Shown piece after piece: positions 59,045 to 64,000 of a stretch of DNA of 64,000 nt (position 1 is its first letter; the number at the start of each line of letters is the position of its first letter). A model generated the notes under the pieces. The model ran no database searches and was not told the DNA's origin. It saw only the letters and a list, made by a program, of their open reading frames with translations. The DNA lies in NCBI RefSeq assembly GCF_018143015.1, contig NC_054758.1:6798501-6862500 (forward strand), read 5' to 3'. This DNA comes from Lytechinus variegatus (Eukaryota > Echinodermata > Echinoidea > Temnopleuroida > Toxopneustidae). A program made the position numbers and the translations under genes.

Positions 59045-61884
59045 ATGGCGGGAAATGTGGACGTTGAATCTGTAGTCGACCGTATCTTCAAGCTGTTTGA
59101 TGACCATGGCAGTGAAGATTACATAGGGGAGCCGGTTTCGCAGACTGAACACATGATTCAATGTGCTATGCAGGCAGAGCAGGGCGGCTACGGAGAGGAG
59201 GTGAGCGAGTTTTTATATTATATAGTCAATTGCTGTCTGTATGGTTTAGAACAGTACAAAGTGTACATTTTATTTAACAAACAAAACTGCAAATTATTAT
59301 GCAGGCGCAGACCCTATACCATCAGAAGAATATGAAATTTTAATGACGGTTTAACAAGAAAAATAAATAATATAGCTACTGATATTCAATATTTGGTTTC
59401 GTGACGTCATGTTTTTCTCAAAAAAAGTGTGCATGACTTGTCACAATTACAAAGTCCTTCTTTCATGAAAAAAGTCCTTAATCTAATAAAAACCTAAATG
59501 TCCCGTGGTATTTGTGTTATAATTATTGGTTACAAATTTGAAATTCTAATTATATGTACATTTCATTAGCCTAGCTCGTGTTTAACTGCATTATCACAGG
59601 TTCGATGCAAAATTGTGATGTTTTTCAAATGAAATTACTTTGAGTTTGTGATTATTGTTATTTTTGTTGTTGTCTTAGTATAGTTCGATGAATCCATGAC
59701 CTTGCATTGAAGTCCTCGGGGGATACATTGACGAGTGGATACCATGCGCGACCAAAAAAAAAACACGAAAAAGGATGTCCTTTTCAAGATAGGGCACGTT
59801 ACGTTACGTAGGGGGGGGGGGCACTTCCATTCACGAGTGGATACCATGCGCGACCATGTGGTCTCGAAAAGCACCCTAAACACGTAATTTCCATATTCTG
59901 AAAATGCACCCCTTAACAAGTATTGGCGTGTGAAACCCTACCCTTAACAAGTATTGGAAACAAAACGATACTCTTGGCAAATATTCCCCGAAATGAACCC
60001 CTAAACAAGTACAGGAATGTTTTATTGTTACGGGTCCTTTCGTCGTCGGCTTTACCTTATTTGGTTTAGTATACGACCCCATCTTCTACACCTCGCGCAA
60101 ATCGGACTCTAAACACGAAGTGTTGGGGCAAAAAGGACCTCCTTTATAAAACATTTTAATTTTGTTTTATCATTCCCGCAAATTCGACCCTAAACACGTA
60201 ATTTTCCTAGCGAAATAGATACCCTTTTTTCATTATTTTTGTGTTTTTGACACCCTTATCACGTTACGTACGTAACGTGCCCTCTCGTGAAAAGGACATC
60301 CTTTATACGTGTTAATTGGTCGCGCATGGTATCCACTCGTCAATGTAAGTGCCCCCCCCGGGAATATTTTATGAAGGATGTCCTTTTTGCCCCAACACTA
60401 TACGTGTTTAGAGTTCGATTTGCGCGAGGTGAAAGGTGGGGCCGTACTGTACCAAATGGTGTGTAAAGGTAAAACCAAACCGACGTCGACGGACATAACA
60501 ATGTACTTGTTTAGGGGTTCATTGCAGGGAATACTTGCCAAGAGTATTGTTTTGTTTCCAATACGTGTTAAGGGTAGGGTTTCACACGCCAATACTTGTT
60601 AAGGGGTGCATTTTCAGAATATGGAAAATACGTGTTTAGGGTGCTTTTTGAGACCCCTTGGTCGCACGTGGTATCCGCTCGTCAATGGAAGTGCCCCCCC
60701 CCCCCCGGGATTGAAGTAGAACTGCAACAGCTTTCACCTGGGCGTTTAGTGCGCCGTTTTCCTCGACTTTGCCATTGTGTATTGGTTGCATTTATGGCCG
60801 ACTTGTTATTCGAATACATTCGTATATCTATTTTGTTAAGTAATCCAATTATTCTCAAAATTTTTAAAGGTCATATTAGGTGCACTGCTCCACGACATTG
60901 GGCATCTCGTTGGCATGGAGCAAGGCTCATCTCGCATGGAAACAGGCGGGGTTGCTTTGGGAGCAGCGAATCATGAGATCTTGGGAGAGAGGTTCCTGCT
61001 CGACCTCGGTCTTCCGGAAACAGTTTGCAAGCTGGTCAGAGGTCACGTGGACGCCAAAAGATACTTGGTTTACAAGAACGAAGAATATAGAAAACGTACG
61101 GATTTGATAGCATTGTCTATTGACTTTATAACAAAAATTATTGTGGTAAAACTAGGAATGTCACATTGTTATCATGATACATCCCAGTTTGGTTTAGTTA
61201 CAAGATCTGCAAGAAACTTCTTTTCTTATGAGGCCTTCAACAAAATAACATTCATTGAAGGTTGAATGGAAGAGAAATAAAGCAGAAGAAAAATGCGAAA
61301 AGGAATGAAACCATAAGCGCATATGCTGCTCAGACCTCTTCGGATTCTCTTGAAAATATCGTCATGGAAATGTCCTCTTGTGTATTCTTTATAAAATAGG
61401 GCCATATGTACTTTCTGATGTATTAAGTAAATCTGAATTCTTACTTCATAAGAAGTATTCTTCCTTGCAAAAAAAAAATGAGTAAAACAACTATAGTGAA
61501 GGGCCGAACGTCCATGACGCCGTATATTTTAAACACATAGGTGGGTCTTACCATTCCTGTTAATGTTACGACATTTCAAACTTTATGTAAAATTGGAAGG
61601 CTGTCGTTGTGTGCTTCAAATTATACATCTTCATACTTCGCCTTTGTACCTGTTTTATTTTCACTCTAGAACTGTCAGAAGCAAGTAAGATGACGCTTGT
61701 ACACCAAGGTGGCCCCATGGATGCTGATGAAGCGGCCTCCTTTGAGGCGTCCCAATACCATGACCTCATCCTTCAAATGAGACAATGGGATGAAAGGGCA
61801 AAGGTCAAGGGGTTACCGATTGACCCACTCCAGAAGTACAAGGAAATGTGCAGGAGAGTTGTTGGAAACTGTGGCAAAGTGTGA
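59045..61884 (+). CDS. PhnZ-type HD-domain di-iron oxygenase (three exons)
   Basis: Exons 59,045-59,200, 60,870-61,095 and 61,670-61,884 join in phase through GT-AG introns (GTGAGC and GTACGG donors) into 198 residues, close to bacterial PhnZ (about 190). PhnZ cleaves 2-amino-1-hydroxyethylphosphonate to glycine and phosphate using a mixed-valent di-iron centre. Its known ligands and lid residues have counterparts here: Y26 and E29 in 'DYIGEP' (PhnZ Y24, E27), H36 (H34), H60-D61 in 'LLHDIGH' (H58-D59), H87 (H80), H111 (H104) and D168 (D161), with constant offsets of 2 then 7. The Glu lid residue favours an aminoethylphosphonate-type substrate over the trimethylated one of TmpB. No signal peptide, so probably cytosolic. 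Activity is inferred, not shown. Confidence 0.85.
59713..60710. mobile_element. Nested C/G-run TIR elements in intron 1, 6-bp TSD
   Basis: The outer element begins TCCTCGGGGG and ends in a C run plus GGGA; TTGAAG flanks it at 59,707-59,712 and 60,711-60,716. A second copy, inverted, occupies about 59,811-60,362 inside it, with 'gcacttccattcacgagtgg' and its inverse at the edges, and replaces part of the outer copy's body. The sequence is the same family as 45,288-45,964. It is noncoding and wholly within intron 1 of the PhnZ-like gene, leaving the splice sites intact. Confidence 0.75.
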
Positions 61885-62120
61885 ATGACTTAATGGATTT
61901 TTTTTATTGGAGAGCAATTGATTGCCGTTTTCCAGTAAAGATCAACCAAGCCGTTTGGGTTTATCTGACATGACGATTTCTTGCCTTTAAACGAAGTTGG
62001 GATTGTTTGACGTCATCAATTACCGTATTTGCATTATAGTCTTATCAATCCCAATGATGTGTTTATCACTGCTTTTTACAAACAAAAAAAAAGCGTGACA
62101 TAAAAATTTCATAAATGGAT
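61885..62120 (+). other. 3' region of the PhnZ-like gene
   Basis: Noncoding sequence after the TGA stop, likely 3' UTR. No clear polyadenylation signal was fixed. Confidence 0.35.
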
Positions 62121-62124
62121 TGTA

Positions 62125-62308
62125 CGTACAGTGCCGGCCGCGGGAAACGTCACGCCCGAGCACGCAAACAGCCTAGGGGGCTTTCGCGTCTAACCGAGGG
62201 TATTCAAGGGGAGCAGTCTAGGGCGTTTAGACGGGCCCCCGTTTCCCGCGTGCTATATAATATTGGCCGTGCCCGCACTTACCCTCGGAAATCCGAGGGT
62301 ACGTACAT
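62125..62308. repeat. GC-rich block with inverted repeats
   Basis: A sharply GC-rich island in AT-rich surroundings. GGGAAACG (62,142) returns inverted at about 62,240, and CCGAGGGT (62,194) returns inverted at 62,282. GTACGTAC stands near both edges (62,122 and 62,299). It may be a small transposon or a foreign insertion. The open frame across it has no domain. Confidence 0.4.
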
Positions 62309-62399
62309 TGCACTATGTTTACATGTACATGTACTTCGATTATCTTGTGATAGACCATTATGTTTTTAAACTAGCGTGATCGGGATCTATTGTAGGTTG

Positions 62400-62860
62400 A
62401 ATTTTTGATTTAAGATGTTATTTGTTTTCTTTTCTTTTATTCTTTAATTTCTGTTTCCCTTTTAATTCTTTTCCCTTATTATTTCTTTCCCTTCTTTCCT
62501 TCCCTGTTTCCTTTCCGTTTTTCTTCTGTCTTTGTTTCTTTCAAATAATGAAGGAATTATTTTTCTTTCGTTCTTCCCTTGTTTCTTTCTTTCTCATTTT
62601 TCTTACTTTTCTCTTTTCTCTCAATATATATTTTTTCTTTCACACATTCATTCATCTTCCCTTCCTTTATTTTAATTATTTCTTTCTTTATTCATTTCAA
62701 GTAATGACAGAAACCGTTTTCTGTCCTTTATTCTTTCTTTCAACGTTTTAATCATACTTTTTCCTTTGAATTTTCCTTAATTTTTTCTTTCTTTCCTCTC
62801 AATTCATTTCTTGCTTCCTTCTTTCTTCCACTAGCCCTCCCTTCCCTTTCTTGATATATT
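62400..62860. repeat. Pyrimidine-rich (TTTC/CTTT) low-complexity tract
   Basis: Long run dominated by TTTC, TTCC and CTTT words on the plus strand. The hydrophobic frame across it is a compositional artefact. Strand asymmetry of this size could favour triplex or unusual DNA structure. Confidence 0.8.
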
Positions 62861-63439
62861 TTGTTAACAAGTCTAACATTGTGTGGCCTTTTTTTGTTGT
62901 TTTTGGGGGCCTGGCTCGGTCGATCCTATGTAGTGCTTTGCCGATTGTCCCGTATTTAATTTTGTGAAATCTGGTCACCCCGGCTGGAACGTCGAAGCTA
63001 TTATCGCAATGAATCTAAACTTATCGACATATAGATACATGCATATACTCTCGGACGAAGGCCTTCCCCGAGTCTTGACATTTTTTCAGTGCTCATTTAT
63101 CATTTCCTTTCGCTGGAATAGATACAATGATCGTTGATTACGATACAACGTTATGACGTGTTTGTGACATCGGTCATGCGCGAGGTCGACTCATGATATT
63201 TCACCGCCTCCTTTTTGTGCCACGATCTTTCTTTGATTTCTTTAAAGGGGTTGTCGATTACGATCCGACGTTGGTGTGTTCTTTCGACATCACATCATGC
63301 ACGGAAGGCAAGAGCCCCACTTATTATCATTTTATCTCATTTCGGTATTGATATTTTATAAACCTTTATCATAATAAGGCAGGAAGTAATTCCTCAAAAA
63401 GCTGTGTGCACCGAGAAGGTAGCCTAGCTTAGCCGGGTA

Positions 63440-63505
63440 ATAATAGCAGGGCCCGCTGGGAGAACAGTTTTCGGAACTGAAGTGGCTACCCTGGGTAAAT
63501 ATACC

Positions 63506-63541
<36 letters not shown>
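63440..63541 (+). repeat. SINE 3' end with (ATT)n tail
   Basis: Plus-strand copy of the SINE body seen inverted at 5,333, 36,108 and 55,990, here ending in an uninterrupted run of ATT triplets (63,508-63,538). It shows which end of the SINE is the tail. No head is present. Confidence 0.6.
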
Positions 63542-64000
63542 AAGCGGGGTATATAGGGGGCTGGGGGAGCAAAAAAACCCTCTCATATCGGGGAAAGTTG
63601 TTCTTTCTCACATCATAAAAAGTAGACGCGCAAAAAGCGAACCCCAGCAAAACTGGTTGTGCTCATCGATTTTTTTAGTTGGTTCTTTTGTTATTGTGCA
63701 GTCTGGGAGAGTCTTGCTCCCCGTCCACGCCGACCCCTCTCCTTTGATCACATCCGCTTCCCAATTTATGACAGGATGTTCTTAGAAATGGGGGGGGTAT
63801 TAATTATCTGATGCATCAACAACAATGAATAAGGATATTCTTTTCAATTCGGTTCAAATCGGGTCTTTAAAACCCCCACCTGTAAAAAATATAAATTTAC
63901 CCCAATGTTGCAGATTTAACAAGTTTGTCTTTTTGCTAAAACATCTGATTACATTATCTGCTCTCGATTGCGGTGTTAGTTACATCGGTAGATATTCGGA
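63542..64000. other. Window end, no recognisable gene
   Basis: Noncoding-looking sequence with short poly-G and poly-A runs. Nothing assigned. Confidence 0.35.

Noticed and set aside
62422-62751. Phe/Leu/Ser-rich 109-residue frame
   Set aside because: Translation of a TTTC-rich low-complexity tract.
1-64000. CRISPR arrays, bacterial operons or phage genes
   Set aside because: No short regularly spaced direct repeats or prokaryotic gene layout; introns, SINEs and eukaryotic transposons dominate.

Overview
The window looks like nuclear DNA from a marine invertebrate deuterostome, most likely an echinoderm and possibly a sea urchin. This is inferred from AT-rich, intron-bearing DNA, intronless amine-type GPCRs in tandem, tRNA-derived SINEs, and many transposon families that leave classical target-site duplications (TSDs). 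Genes are sparse; most of the 64 kb is duplicated receptor flanks and mobile elements. The species itself cannot be read from the sequence. Layout. (1) 1-10.5 kb: two tandem units, each an intact, intronless histamine H3/H4-like receptor gene (556-1866 and 6956-8260) with conserved 5' and 3' flanks, interrupted by MITEs and a 1.6 kb insertion. (2) 12.4-21.9 kb: a 2.97 kb hAT-type element with a perfect 8-bp TSD, a trinucleotide array, and a 5.75 kb Academ-like DNA transposon with long inverted ends, a 3-bp TSD and a broken minus-strand gene carrying an XPG/FEN-like nuclease domain. (3) 22.4-24.5 kb: a third receptor copy, frameshifted. Its 3' flank is split by a 10.3 kb insertion with a 6-bp TSD and resumes at 34,824-37,565. 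The insertion holds a MULE-like palindrome, a hairpin and the exons of a decayed, probably transposon-derived gene. (4) 38-48.4 kb: TIR elements and a decayed Ty3/Gypsy pol lying between two arms of a roughly 1.3 kb inverted repeat. (5) 51.3-52.1 kb: a 241-bp tandem triplication. (6) 53,666-54,979: a fourth, divergent receptor paralogue. (7) 59,045-61,884: a three-exon gene for a PhnZ-type HD-domain di-iron oxygenase, with a nested foldback transposon in intron 1. How the genes relate: the four receptors form a local amine-receptor family of recent tandem copies plus one older paralogue. They keep the amine-binding Asp3.32 and the H3/H4-like Trp7.43 but lack the Glu5.46 of vertebrate H3/H4, so their ligand is open. 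The PhnZ-like gene is unrelated to them and suggests breakdown of 2-aminoethylphosphonate-type compounds. It and a family of elements with C/G-run TIRs and 6-bp TSDs are the least ordinary items here.
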